This document shows positions 17,736 to 26,625 of a stretch of DNA of 37,787 bases, piece after piece; the stretch's first letter is position 1, and every line of letters starts with the position of its first letter. Source of the DNA: Alphaproteobacteria bacterium (GTDB lineage: Bacteria > Pseudomonadota > Alphaproteobacteria > Micavibrionales > Micavibrionaceae); contig NVUR01000007.1 of NCBI GenBank assembly GCA_002401965.1, positions 1 to 37,787 of the forward strand. The letters are read 5' to 3'. Under the pieces are notes generated by a model, which saw only the letters and a list, made by a program, of their open reading frames with translations, made no database searches and had not been told where the DNA came from. The translations under genes were made by a program, and so were the position numbers.

Positions 17736-18737
17736 CTACTCCACAGGGAAAATTTTGCGCGCTAGATCAGCGTCACGGAATGCAACGTCTTCAACGACCA
17801 CCGCTTGTAAATCATACATTATATGGAACAAATGCGTTTGGTTAATCACGTTATCGACAGATGAGTAAATAGGATCACTCAAAATTTCAGCGCCCAAGCC
17901 CCGCAAATACGCGGTTTTATCAGGCAAGCATGACAAAACCTCAACATTCATTTTCGATGGTTTTTTAGAGCCGAACGGATTAACAACATCATAGCTGGCC
18001 AAAACATCATCCATATATTCCAACGCATCATGGTCACAAGAATCTATGCGCTTTGAACAACGAAACCATTGCTTATACGTCGAGACCAAGCCCTGAGCGT
18101 TAAATTGTGCAGATGGATCGCGCTCTATATATCCCGAATACGCCATCGCCATGTCCCCGATGTCAGAGCCAAGCATATGACGCCAGATATCGGTAAACTC
18201 TTCCGAACGGAGTTCCCAAGTCACCAAAATCGCCATCACATCCAGATCTGCCGCACGGATACGCTCCATTAGTAAAATATGGTCGGGTGAATACAGCGTA
18301 TCAAACCCACCATGGCGTTTTTCCTGCCAGATATCACGCAGGGCTTTCACCAATGTAATCAACATTATATTTCTGAAATAATCGGATTTCCCCAGCGCAC
18401 ATGGTAACAATGCATTGTTATCGAGGATTAATAACTTCTCTTCTACATCAACATAATAATCACTGCCATTCAAATCTTCAACTGTAACCTTCCAGTCTTT
18501 TTCACTGGCTTCTTTCAAAAGAAGACGCGCAGATGGGCTGCACGCCATAACACTGGCGCACCAGCTTAAAACATCTCTGTAATCTTCGGCCTCTGCATTA
18601 TCATTATCAAAAGCATCAACATCGACGCGATCAAGGCTCAGCTCGGCAAAATACCACTGTGTCTCAGTAATCGTTAAAGTGCCCAAAGACAGACAATCAA
18701 TTGTCTTCTTCTGCTGTAAATTTGATTTCAATTCCAT
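17736..18737 (-). CDS. Conserved protein, paralogue of the gene upstream; metallopeptidase-like fold without HExxH
   Basis: From the ATG at 18737 (AAGG upstream) the protein has 333 residues; the frame runs 61 codons further but then overlaps the preceding gene. It is similar over most of its length to the product of 18772–20091. Shared landmarks in the same order are RAADLDV…WEL, DIW, AYS, then WF, YL and DPIYSSV. I tentatively connect both with DUF6782, described as a putative metallopeptidase domain. Where a metal-binding HExxH would be expected, this protein has KALRDIWQE, so it would lack activity. There is no signal peptide. It starts 34 bases after its paralogue and precedes icmB by 140 bases. 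Confidence 0.8.
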   Translation of the reverse strand: MELKSNLQQKKTIDCLSLGTLTITETQWYFAELSLDRVDVDAFDNDNAEAEDYRDVLSWCASVMACSPSARLLLKEASEKDWKVTVEDLNGSDYYVDVEEKLLILDNNALLPCALGKSDYFRNIMLITLVKALRDIWQEKRHGGFDTLYSPDHILLMERIRAADLDVMAILVTWELRSEEFTDIWRHMLGSDIGDMAMAYSGYIERDPSAQFNAQGLVSTYKQWFRCSKRIDSCDHDALEYMDDVLASYDVVNPFGSKKPSKMNVEVLSCLPDKTAYLRGLGAEILSDPIYSSVDNVINQTHLFHIMYDLQAVVVEDVAFRDADLARKIFPVE

Positions 18738-18771
18738 TACGCCGCCTTCGCCCAGATACTCAATACGTGTT

Positions 18772-20091
18772 TTATTGTTTGCTCGACCAGCGTTTAATAT
18801 CGATGATTTGCGCACTACGCTTGCTGTTTGAGGACAGCTTTTTCCCATCATTTTCTTTTTGAACTTTTGGTTGGTGTTCAAAAAGTTGAATAATGTCTGC
18901 GCTTTGTTCGTGGTCATCAATTTGATCCTGACTATTTTGTTTCAACAACTCATGACGGATGTCATGTGTGGATAAGTCAGACTCTATTTGCAAGTGTTGT
19001 TCCGTTTCTTTAAATGTACGCTCGAACTTGATAAACCATAGGAAATTCGCGTTAGAGCGGTCTCTCACCTCGGCAAAGATCGGGTCTTCCATGATCGTAA
19101 TTGCATGGGCAGAGAGGTAATTTTTGCCGAACGGCATCTCGCCCAGACCAGAAATTAATTCCGCTGTGACGTTTTCAGATGATGTGCTGCTTTCAAAGAC
19201 ATAACCATTATAATCAGCAAGCATTGCCTGAATGATTTTCTTGTCTTGTTGACGGCAACGCTCGGATAAGAACCATGCCTCGAAAACGGCCGTGCTGGCC
19301 ACACCATTATTAATTGTACGGAAATCCATAAAGGCTTCACGCGCATAAGCCCGCGATAAATCCGCCATAGGAGAGTTTTCAACCCGCTCCCAAACATCTC
19401 TAATACCTGCTAATTGTAATTCCCACGCCGTGCGTATAACAGAAACCACAAGATCAGCTTCCTGCGCCCGATTAATCAGGATCGCATTTTCCGGCTGGAA
19501 CATCAGAGGATTAATCAAAACACCCTGACGATGTTGCCAGTGACGGCGTAATTCACGTGACAGTAATAAGACTTGCTCATTAACCTGCATATTTGGATTG
19601 ATTAAAATGGACCCGCTGCGCCGATCATAGAATGCTTTTTCGATCTGTTCGCTCATCATAATTTTTATATCGTGTTTTTCTGCAACATTCAGATAAGAAG
19701 ACGCCAAACGGCTCTCCCCCAGAATATTCAAAACATCTTTTAAACGTTCTTCTTTTTCTTGCTTGGTAAGAGATAAATCAATATCAAGGCTTTCCGCATT
19801 TTCTGCAAACTCTTGAAAAGCAAGCATCGTATTCTCGGGAATAAAAAACGGCATATCATCAAGGCCAGACATTTCTTCTTTTAAGGTACGAATTTCATGC
19901 GCCAGTAAATCCAGCTCGGCCGGATCAAAAAGTTCCTCATCTTCAATAATTTCTTCATCCATATAATAAAGTGGCTGATCACCGATATGCGTCGATATAA
20001 CCGGCTGTTCACCATTTAATGTATAGGCAACCATACACACTCTGTTGCGTATTAATGCTGCGTTGGAAAATTCTTCAAAATTATTGCTCAT
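18772..20091 (-). CDS. Conserved protein, paralogue of the gene downstream; metallopeptidase-like, possible DUF6782
   Basis: The start is taken as the ATG at 20091 (MSNNFEEFSNAAL), giving 439 residues; a GTG 13 codons upstream is also possible. The first 130 residues are acidic (MDEEIIEDEELFDPAELD). The middle part is paralogous to the next gene: RAQEADLVVSVIRTAWEL, RDVWERV, AYAREAFMDF, WFLSERCRQ, YLSAHAITIMEDPIF. The candidate active-site helix reads SRELRRHWQHRQ rather than a true HExxH, so catalysis is doubtful. The C-terminal 70 residues are polar and probably disordered. It is the longer member of a tandem pair upstream of icmB. The family assignment is tentative; the paralogy is visible directly. 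Confidence 0.82.
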   Translation of the reverse strand: MSNNFEEFSNAALIRNRVCMVAYTLNGEQPVISTHIGDQPLYYMDEEIIEDEELFDPAELDLLAHEIRTLKEEMSGLDDMPFFIPENTMLAFQEFAENAESLDIDLSLTKQEKEERLKDVLNILGESRLASSYLNVAEKHDIKIMMSEQIEKAFYDRRSGSILINPNMQVNEQVLLLSRELRRHWQHRQGVLINPLMFQPENAILINRAQEADLVVSVIRTAWELQLAGIRDVWERVENSPMADLSRAYAREAFMDFRTINNGVASTAVFEAWFLSERCRQQDKKIIQAMLADYNGYVFESSTSSENVTAELISGLGEMPFGKNYLSAHAITIMEDPIFAEVRDRSNANFLWFIKFERTFKETEQHLQIESDLSTHDIRHELLKQNSQDQIDDHEQSADIIQLFEHQPKVQKENDGKKLSSNSKRSAQIIDIKRWSSKQ

Positions 20092-20329
20092 GAACCCATA
20101 CCATTTTGTGACTATCAATATGTGCTGCACAAGGTTGTGCGTGACATGGGTTTATTATCGACGGTAATTATTAACGCTTTCCTACCAAAAACACGAAAAA
20201 TCATCTTTTTTTGAAGAAAAAGGCCTCCTTCCCTAACAAGCCCTTAACATCGCGTAAATAAAGGGTTAAGGAACGGTATAATTATGGAAACAATGCCGCT
20301 TTATGGCATATTTTGGAAATTTAGAGGCA

Positions 20330-20950
20330 TTACTGCCCGAACGTCGAATCCAGCACAGGAACATCTTCAATCATTATCTCATGATCCGACATTGTAACGC
20401 GGCCATTCGGCTCCACATATATATCGACATTAAATAAAGCGTCTTTCAGCATCATAAACGCTTTAATCGCATAAACGCCGTCTTTGCGCTTTTCCTTAAT
20501 TTCCAAAGGCTGCATCGTTGCGTTCAATTTTTTACGCACTTCTTCCGGTTGTTCGTCTTTCCATTGAACATTATCCGCGCTCTCGCAAATAATGAAACGA
20601 CCATGACGACCCTTCACATGCGCAAAGAAGAACCGCACATATTCCAAGACATTTTTATCATCCAAAGCAATCGGCGCAACTGTGTTCAAATCGTAGATTG
20701 TCTTATAGGTCCAATCAATAACCGTGAAGTCCTGCGTCTCGTTCTTTTGAAACACAAAGCGTTGCAACGGCGGATTTGTTGCATGGTCAGCCACACTTAA
20801 AAAACGATACTCCGCATAAAACGGTACCTCAACGGCAAGAATAGTTGTCTCCAAGGGATCAAAGGTACTGCCCTCGATTTGTTTATTCAAAACATCCAGA
20901 AGAGATGCAATTTCGTCTATTTCTAATTTTGTGAAGGCTTCATCAAACAT
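20330..20950 (-). CDS. Unknown conserved-looking protein beside the candidate origin
   Basis: The protein has 206 residues, MFDEAFTKLEIDEI to VLDSTFGQ, is acidic and has no signal peptide or membrane segment. Alternating strand and helix patterns (FTVIDWTYKTIYDL, RFFFAHVKGRHGRFI, GVYAIKAFMMLKDALF) suggest a compact alpha/beta fold. I do not recognise it. It is transcribed away from hemE and toward the icmB cluster, separated from the next gene by 240 bases, so it may have its own transcript. In Caulobacter and Rickettsia the gene on this side of the hemE-linked origin is a different one, so the neighbourhood differs here. Confidence 0.8.
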   Translation of the reverse strand: MFDEAFTKLEIDEIASLLDVLNKQIEGSTFDPLETTILAVEVPFYAEYRFLSVADHATNPPLQRFVFQKNETQDFTVIDWTYKTIYDLNTVAPIALDDKNVLEYVRFFFAHVKGRHGRFIICESADNVQWKDEQPEEVRKKLNATMQPLEIKEKRKDGVYAIKAFMMLKDALFNVDIYVEPNGRVTMSDHEIMIEDVPVLDSTFGQ

Positions 20951-21382
20951 GTCAGGTGATTCGCTAGATAGTGAATAGGAAAAGCAATAATGCGGGTTTT
21001 ATGTCTAAAAATCAAGGCGATTACTGAATTCACCTTGGGGAAAACATTGTGTGCGAATCCAAGAACCGTTTTTGTATAAAGCTGGGGATTAAGTTACCCC
21101 GAATCCATCCTCATGTCGTTAGGGTGAGTCTTCCACTTGTAGAAAACTCTAAAATGAAAAAATGAAAAAACTTCTCGACAACATGCGACTCAAAATGAAT
21201 CCACTAGACTCCGAAAGGTCTCCAATATGTATAAAATAGGGATTAAATTTAATCCCCGAGACTCACACCCCCTATATCTATCTACCACCTAAATAAAAAT
21301 ACTATTTATATTATAAAATAGAGCTATGTTTAAATTCATTAATTTGAAATACTCATCGCAAATGAAATTAAAGATTTAGACA
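20951..21382. other. Gene-free region before hemE; candidate chromosomal origin
   Basis: This region of 432 bases has no coding frame, between divergent genes. It holds an 18-bp perfect palindrome GGGATTAAATTTAATCCC (21239–21256), a related GGGG…CCCC pair (21084–21100), two TGGGGA motifs (21036–21041, 21083–21088) and three GAATCCA motifs (near 21055, 21101 and 21198). The last 100 bases before hemE are very AT-rich. In Caulobacter and Rickettsia the chromosomal origin lies beside hemE, and TCCCCA (reverse TGGGGA) is a weak DnaA site type described at the Caulobacter origin. No consensus TTATCCACA box is present, so the call is mainly by gene neighbourhood. It must also hold the hemE promoter. 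Confidence 0.4.
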
Positions 21383-22438
21383 ATGGCTTACCAAAAAAAG
21401 AAGTTTATAGAAGTTTTGAACAAACACAAACCCGATCATATACCGTTTTGGTTTATGCGCCAAGCAGGGCGCTATTTACCGGAATATATGGCTTTGCGCA
21501 AAGAGGCAGGCGGTTTTCTGGATATGGCGTATAACCCCGGAATGGCCTGTGAGATTACGATGCAGCCAATTAGAAGATTTGGTATGGATGCAGCGATTAT
21601 ATTCTCGGATATTTTAGTTATCCCGCATGCTTTGGGGCAAAGCCTTGAATTTGTGCAAGGCGAGGGACCAAAACTTGATCCTTTGCGATCCTCTGCAGAT
21701 TTTTCAAAACTGAATTTTAACAGCTTCGAAAAAACGTTAACGCCAGTCTACGAAGCTTTGAGCAAAGTGAAAACATCACTGCAACAAGAAAATCATAACG
21801 GCACAGCCCTAATTGGATTTTGTGGCGCGCCATGGACGGTGGCTTGCTACATGGTTGAGGGTGGAGGCAGTAAAGATTTCTTCAATGTCAGAAAACTAGC
21901 CTATCAAGATCCACAAGGCTTTGCCGGATTAATGGATTTATTGGTGGAATCAACCGCGCAATATTTGATCAATCAGGTCAATGCCGGCGCAGAAGTTCTA
22001 CAGATTTTTGACAGCTGGGCAGGGGCTTTGGATTCGCAGAGCTTCAGAAGATGGGTTATTCAGCCGACAAAACAAATTATCGATTTGGTGCGTGACACAC
22101 ATCCGAATGTTCCGATCATCGGATTTCCAAGATGCGCAGGCCAAAATTATTTATCCTACGTGCAAGATACAGGCGTTACAGCGGTCAGCATAGATCAAGC
22201 CCTTGATACAAAATGGGCAGCACGATCATTACAGCCATTAGTTCCTGTTCAGGGAAATCTTGATCCGATTTGTTTGCTTGCAGGGGGTGATGCGTTAAAG
22301 CTCGCGGTAGAAAAAATTATCGGTGATCTTACGGATGGTGATTTTATCTTTAATCTTGGCCATGGCATTCACAAAGATACACCCATCGAACATGTCGAAG
22401 ATCTCGTGCGCTATATTAGAGAATTTAGCTATGAGTAG
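21383..22438 (+). CDS. hemE: Uroporphyrinogen decarboxylase
   Basis: HemE removes four acetate carboxyls from uroporphyrinogen III to give coproporphyrinogen III in cytosolic heme synthesis. The 351 residues contain the N-terminal signature PFWFMRQAGRYLPEY, with the substrate-binding Arg residues, then FSDILVIP with the catalytic Asp, and GFCGAPWTVACYMVEG, all standard for the family. Length is typical. There is no strong ribosome binding site. The 3' end overlaps the hemH start by 8 bases, so the two are translationally coupled and the cell makes the two heme enzymes together. The gene is the plus-strand neighbour of the candidate origin. Confidence 0.98.
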   Translation: MAYQKKKFIEVLNKHKPDHIPFWFMRQAGRYLPEYMALRKEAGGFLDMAYNPGMACEITMQPIRRFGMDAAIIFSDILVIPHALGQSLEFVQGEGPKLDPLRSSADFSKLNFNSFEKTLTPVYEALSKVKTSLQQENHNGTALIGFCGAPWTVACYMVEGGGSKDFFNVRKLAYQDPQGFAGLMDLLVESTAQYLINQVNAGAEVLQIFDSWAGALDSQSFRRWVIQPTKQIIDLVRDTHPNVPIIGFPRCAGQNYLSYVQDTGVTAVSIDQALDTKWAARSLQPLVPVQGNLDPICLLAGGDALKLAVEKIIGDLTDGDFIFNLGHGIHKDTPIEHVEDLVRYIREFSYE

Positions 22439-23501
22439 GGATATCGCGGTTATTCTTTTTAATTTGGGAGGGCCTTCCTCAAAAGAAGCGATAGAACCCT
22501 TCCTGATGAATTTCTTTATGGATAAAAACATTGTAACTGCGCCGTTGCCGATCCGTTTTTTACTCGCGAAATATATCAGTAAGAAACGTTCCAAACGTGA
22601 AGCAGGGCAATCCTATCAAGAGCTTGGTGATAAATCGCCTTTACTGGAAAACTCGCAAGAACAAGCCACCGCGCTGGAAGCCGTTCTAAATGCGCAGAAT
22701 GATGGGAATACATATAAAGTGTTCGTATCTATGCGCTATTGGCATCCGATGGCACCTGAAGTTGCCAAAAATGTGCAGGCGTGGGGCGCAGAGAAAGTTA
22801 TATTACTGCCGCTCTATCCGCAATTCTCAACCACCACCACCTGGTCTTCGCTGGAGAATTTTAAAGCCGCCCTTGCCGACATAAATTATCACCCTGAAAT
22901 ATCGATGGTTTGTTGTTACCCCTATGATGAGGGTTTTATTGAAACCTCTGCCGAGCATATTTATGCGCTGTATCAACAAGCACAAAATGACGGGCACGAA
23001 AATCCCCGCATTTTGTTTTCTGCCCATGGCTTGCCGGAGAAAATTATAAATGGCGGCGATCCTTATCAGCATCAATGTGAAAAGGGCGCAGAGAAAATCG
23101 CAACCTGTCTGGCGGAAAAATACGCCATAGAGACCCTAGATTGGCAAATCTGTTACCAAAGCCGCGTCGGACGTTTAAAATGGATAGGGCCTTCTCTGGA
23201 TGATGCACTGGATAGAGCTATCACCGATCAAAAAGCGGTCATCATATACCCGCATGCTTTCACACAAGAACATGTTGAAACTTTGGTAGAGCTGGATATT
23301 GAATATAAAAAACTGGCCGAGGATAAAGGCATAAAGGGATATTACCGCGCAAAAACCGTTGGGACCGCGCCAAGATTTATCAAATCCTTAGCCCTTTTGG
23401 TCAATGACCATCTTGAAAAATCCGCCATAGAGGCACAAGGCGGCGCATGTTTATGCCCCGATCACTTTAATCGTTGCGTGATGCGCGCCGGAGCATTGTA
23501 A
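22431..23501 (+). CDS. hemH: Ferrochelatase
   Basis: HemH inserts ferrous iron into protoporphyrin IX, the last step of heme synthesis, at the inner face of the membrane. I chose the ATG at 22431, giving 356 residues beginning MSRDIAVILFNLGGP, since the longer frame lies inside hemE. The catalytic His is in FSAHGLPEK, and the second signature is FTQEHVETLVELDIEY with its conserved acidic residues. The C-terminal tail ACLCPDHFNRC has three Cys close together. Some alphaproteobacterial ferrochelatases carry a [2Fe-2S] cluster, and these Cys may serve it. It is coupled to hemE by an 8-base overlap and converges on recQ with a 14-base gap. Confidence 0.97.
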   Translation: MSRDIAVILFNLGGPSSKEAIEPFLMNFFMDKNIVTAPLPIRFLLAKYISKKRSKREAGQSYQELGDKSPLLENSQEQATALEAVLNAQNDGNTYKVFVSMRYWHPMAPEVAKNVQAWGAEKVILLPLYPQFSTTTTWSSLENFKAALADINYHPEISMVCCYPYDEGFIETSAEHIYALYQQAQNDGHENPRILFSAHGLPEKIINGGDPYQHQCEKGAEKIATCLAEKYAIETLDWQICYQSRVGRLKWIGPSLDDALDRAITDQKAVIIYPHAFTQEHVETLVELDIEYKKLAEDKGIKGYYRAKTVGTAPRFIKSLALLVNDHLEKSAIEAQGGACLCPDHFNRCVMRAGAL

Positions 23502-23509
23502 TTTGGTCT

Positions 23510-23539
23510 AGATTATTAAGGGTGTTGCACTTGTTCATG
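23510..23539 (-). repeat. Repeat at the recQ 3' end, copy 1
   Basis: This stretch covers the last codons and stop of recQ plus a few bases beyond. It recurs in opposite orientation at 25470–25500 with the shared segments AAGTGCAACACC and ATAATCT, and small changes between them. Confidence 0.75.
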
Positions 23540-25366
23540 GAAACTATCTGAGAGCTTATTAATAACATCAAGAAAAACTAGCCCATATTTATTAAGTTTC
23601 GATTGCCCAATACCTGGAACCAAGGACATCTTTTCAAGCGTTGATGGCCTATTTTTTGCCATATCGATCAGGGTTTTGTCATGGAATACAACGTAGGGCG
23701 GTATGTTTTTTTCTTTGGCGATTGATAGGCGTAGTACTTTTAGTTCGGCAAATAACGCTTGATCTTCTTCTTTATCCAGACTTATTGCAGGATCTACTTT
23801 CCTGCTTTCTCTTGATGATGTTGCTGTCTTTGGCTCTAAACGTAGATGTATATTTTCTTTGCTTTTTAAAAACGCCATGCCTTGAGCTGTAATTTTTAAG
23901 CCGCCATGGGCATCCATATCGACATATAGAAAGTTACGTGCAACAATTTGCCTGATAAAGCTTTGCCATTCTTTTTGAGTGTGCTCTTTTCCTATGCCAT
24001 AGGTGCTTAAATTATGATGACCAAAATTTTGGATACGCTCGTTATCTTTGCCCAGCAAGACATCAATGATATAACCAGTGCCAAATCTTTGCTCTGTTCG
24101 GTAAACACAGGAAATCGCTTTTTGAACAGCGATGGTTGCATCAAATGTTTTAGGTGGGTTGAGGCAGGTATCGCAATTATTACAGGCTTCACAATGATCA
24201 TCAAAATAACGCAACAGCACTTGTCGTCTGCATGTTGCTGTCTCGCAAAAACCAAGGAAGGCACTGAGCTTTTGTCGCTCAATCCGTTTTTGCTCTTCAT
24301 TGCTTTCAGAGGATTCAATCATTTGTCTCTGTAGAACTAAATCTTGCAAGCTATATACCATCCACGCCATAGCAGGCAGACCATCACGCCCTGCGCGTCC
24401 AGTTTCTTGGTAATATGCTTCGATATTCTTGGGTAAATCCAGATGCGCAACAAATCTGACATCGGGCTTGTTAATGCCCATACCAAAGGCAATGGTCGCC
24501 ACGATGATCACACTTTCATCTTTTATAAAGCGCTCTTGATTGGTAGAGCGAATGTTTTTGTCAAGGCGCGCATGGTAAGGCAAGGCGTTGTACCCTTGGT
24601 TAGACAGCCATGTTGCGGTTTCCTCGACTTTGCGGCGGGATAGGCAATAAACAATGCCGCTTTCGCCTTCGGGTCTTGTTTTTAGGAATTGTAAAAGCTG
24701 TTGGCGTGGATTATTTTTAATGGCAACATTATAGGTGATATTGGGGCGATCAAAGCCTGAAATATAGATTTTGGGTAAATCTAGCCGATCAACAATATCT
24801 TTGCGCGTCGGAGCATCGGCCGTTGCGGTGACGGCAATACAAGGCACAGTGGGATAGCGTGTACGCAGTATGGAAAGCTGTCTGTATTCCTGTCTGAAAT
24901 CATGCCCCCATTGAGAGATACAATGTGCCTCGTCAATTGCAAATAATGCAAGATCAATATGGTCTAAAACATCGAGGAAAGCGTCATTCACTAAACGTTC
25001 AGGCGCAACATAAACAAGATCAAGCCTGCCTGCCTGAAAGTCTGCCATAGCCTCTTGTAATTGTGCAGGGTCTAAAGCGGAATGAATAGCCGCAGCCTTC
25101 ACACCTAGCTCTTTTAACGCTGTTACTTGATCTTGCATTAATGCGATGAGGGGGGAAACGATAATGCCTGTTCCTTTAAGGCACAGCGCAGGAATTTGAT
25201 AACAAAGCGATTTTCCACTGCCTGTTGGCATAAGAACGCAGCAACTTTGGCCAGATATCACCGTATTTATAATATCTTCTTGCTCTTCGCGAAAACGATC
25301 ATACCCAAATACGGATGATAAAATATATGTGGGATCTATGGTGTTGCCTATATGGTCATTTACCAT
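23516..25366 (-). CDS. recQ: ATP-dependent DNA helicase RecQ
   Basis: RecQ is a 3'-to-5' helicase acting in recombinational repair and stalled-fork processing. The 616 residues contain Walker A MPTGSGKS (46–53), the DEAH box in AIDEAHCISQWGHDF (about 139–153), helicase motif VI YYQETGRAGRDG, a zinc-binding Cys cluster (CRRQVLLRYF … CEACNNCDTC), a winged-helix region and a C-terminal HRDC domain starting near residue 530 (FAELKVLRLSIAKE). All three RecQ domains are therefore present. It converges on hemH with a 14-base gap. The last 30 bases of the gene are partly duplicated in inverse orientation about 100 bases upstream of its start. Confidence 0.98.
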   Translation of the reverse strand: MVNDHIGNTIDPTYILSSVFGYDRFREEQEDIINTVISGQSCCVLMPTGSGKSLCYQIPALCLKGTGIIVSPLIALMQDQVTALKELGVKAAAIHSALDPAQLQEAMADFQAGRLDLVYVAPERLVNDAFLDVLDHIDLALFAIDEAHCISQWGHDFRQEYRQLSILRTRYPTVPCIAVTATADAPTRKDIVDRLDLPKIYISGFDRPNITYNVAIKNNPRQQLLQFLKTRPEGESGIVYCLSRRKVEETATWLSNQGYNALPYHARLDKNIRSTNQERFIKDESVIIVATIAFGMGINKPDVRFVAHLDLPKNIEAYYQETGRAGRDGLPAMAWMVYSLQDLVLQRQMIESSESNEEQKRIERQKLSAFLGFCETATCRRQVLLRYFDDHCEACNNCDTCLNPPKTFDATIAVQKAISCVYRTEQRFGTGYIIDVLLGKDNERIQNFGHHNLSTYGIGKEHTQKEWQSFIRQIVARNFLYVDMDAHGGLKITAQGMAFLKSKENIHLRLEPKTATSSRESRKVDPAISLDKEEDQALFAELKVLRLSIAKEKNIPPYVVFHDKTLIDMAKNRPSTLEKMSLVPGIGQSKLNKYGLVFLDVINKLSDSFHEQVQHP

Positions 25367-25769
25367 GATTTAAAAAACACCCTCATACTTTTCTTAAGTA
25401 CTGCTATTCTTAATAGGCTACCAGTATTCGTTAATATTATGCGATAAAGTGTGGCGCGTTGGTCGTGTTCATGACCAAGTGCAACACCTTATAATAATCT
25501 GAATGGTAATGCTTAAATTGTTTCATGTAAACCTTATCTTAGGGTTTGGAAGTACAGGATCAGGATCTATAAAGGACAGTGTGGGTTGATTGGTGTTCAG
25601 GGATATATCTCGGATTTAAGATTTTCATTGTATCAGGTCTTTGATTTTTCAGTGACTGTAAATTTTTCATCTCCAGAAAAATGAGAAAAATTATGTTAAA
25701 TCTCCCAATACAGGTTCTGACATCATTATCTTTTTTCTTGTAAAATCACTTTTATAATCAACGTATGAC
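25367..25769. other. Gene-free spacer between recQ and the lipoprotein hydrolase
   Basis: About 400 bases have no open frame of coding quality. The only structured parts are an inverted repeat TTGGTC / GACCAA (25460–25478) and the recQ-tail copy (25470–25500). The rest is AT-rich and looks like decayed sequence; the recQ promoter should lie close to 25400. Confidence 0.5.
25470..25500 (+). repeat. Copy of the recQ 3' end in inverse orientation, copy 2
   Basis: Read on the plus strand, CATGACCAAGTGCAACACC and the following ATAATAATCT match the minus-strand end of recQ, including its stop region (23539–23510). One base is changed and one 1-base gap and one 2-base insertion separate the copies. 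Confidence 0.75.
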
Positions 25770-26621
25770 CTATTTACAGGGAATTTTTATTTTTAATAAC
25801 TCACCCCAGCTTTCAAGCCACCCCTCGTGATGTGATGCGTTTTGTTGTGTGTATATTTTAACGCATTCTTTTGAGCCAGAATGTATGAAATATGATTTTA
25901 CTATCTTTTCCGGTACGACATTATCTTTACCGCCAATAAAATGTATTTGCGGAATATCGGCTATAGTTGCGGCAATATTAATAGGATTTAGGGATAATGG
26001 CATTTGATCTACGTGATGAATATTGTTTAGTGTTTCATGATCTAAATTACCAGCGATGGTTCGAATATTGTCTATATCATTTCGTTTATATGCCAAGAGC
26101 GGCGCTATTGCGCCTCCCCCTGAAAATCCAATAAGTTCAAATTTTTTTACGTTGTATTTATTTTTGATATGATTTAATGCCTCATTCATAGATATAATGA
26201 TTTCTTCTGAATATCGATGAGATGTCCAATATTTAGTTTCGCACCTGATATCTGGAGAGCTTGTTTTGTGTGTGTATTGGCATGGTCTTGCCAGATAGAT
26301 GATGTTAGCAAAAGGATCCATAGCAGCGAGTTTAAGTGCTAGAGGGTTAATTGGAGTAGGGTCACTTGATGGAGTGTGTTTATTGCGCCATGCCAATCCA
26401 TCACCTTCAATGTAAAGCCTTATTGTATTTGTATTTCCCGATAGTCGGCTAAACGTTCTGAATGAAAATGTTTTTGTGCTTATGGTATGTGTGGAAAGCT
26501 GTGCCTTGTTAGCGATATTTCTCGCGTTATCTACTCTGTTTAATGAAGTGTATGAGGGGTGGCTGCTACACCCTGATAGCATCAGTAACGTTGCTATCAG
26601 TTGTGACGGGAGTCTTTTCAT
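25770..26621 (-). CDS. Lipoprotein with alpha/beta hydrolase fold
   Basis: The start is set at the ATG at 26621, giving 283 residues; the upstream frame is longer but overlaps hisB and lacks a signal. The N-terminus MKRLPSQLIATLLMLSGC is a lipoprotein signal with the lipobox Cys at 18. The catalytic triad is visible: Ser167 in GFSGGG, Asp233 in GGKDNVVP and His264/His265 in NASHHEGW. Two further Cys pairs suggest disulfides. It is likely a serine esterase or lipase-like enzyme anchored in the periplasm or outer membrane; the substrate is unknown. It is AT-rich compared with hisB. A 41-bp repeat lies directly before its start (26626–26666). Confidence 0.86.
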   Translation of the reverse strand: MKRLPSQLIATLLMLSGCSSHPSYTSLNRVDNARNIANKAQLSTHTISTKTFSFRTFSRLSGNTNTIRLYIEGDGLAWRNKHTPSSDPTPINPLALKLAAMDPFANIIYLARPCQYTHKTSSPDIRCETKYWTSHRYSEEIIISMNEALNHIKNKYNVKKFELIGFSGGGAIAPLLAYKRNDIDNIRTIAGNLDHETLNNIHHVDQMPLSLNPINIAATIADIPQIHFIGGKDNVVPEKIVKSYFIHSGSKECVKIYTQQNASHHEGWLESWGELLKIKIPCK

Positions 26622-26625
26622 TTTC

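Noticed and set aside
18738-18920. Longer start of the 333-residue paralogue
   Set aside because: The extension overlaps the upstream paralogue and has no similarity to it; the inner ATG has a ribosome binding site and non-overlapping spacing.
18967-18975. A perfect DnaA box, TGTGGATAA
   Set aside because: It lies inside a coding sequence (encoding Leu-Ser-Thr), is single, and has no AT-rich element beside it. A single 9-mer match in this length is expected by chance or codon use.
22323-22430. Longer ferrochelatase start inside hemE
   Set aside because: The extra residues resemble no ferrochelatase N-terminus, and the family start MSRDIAVILFNLGGP is at 22431.
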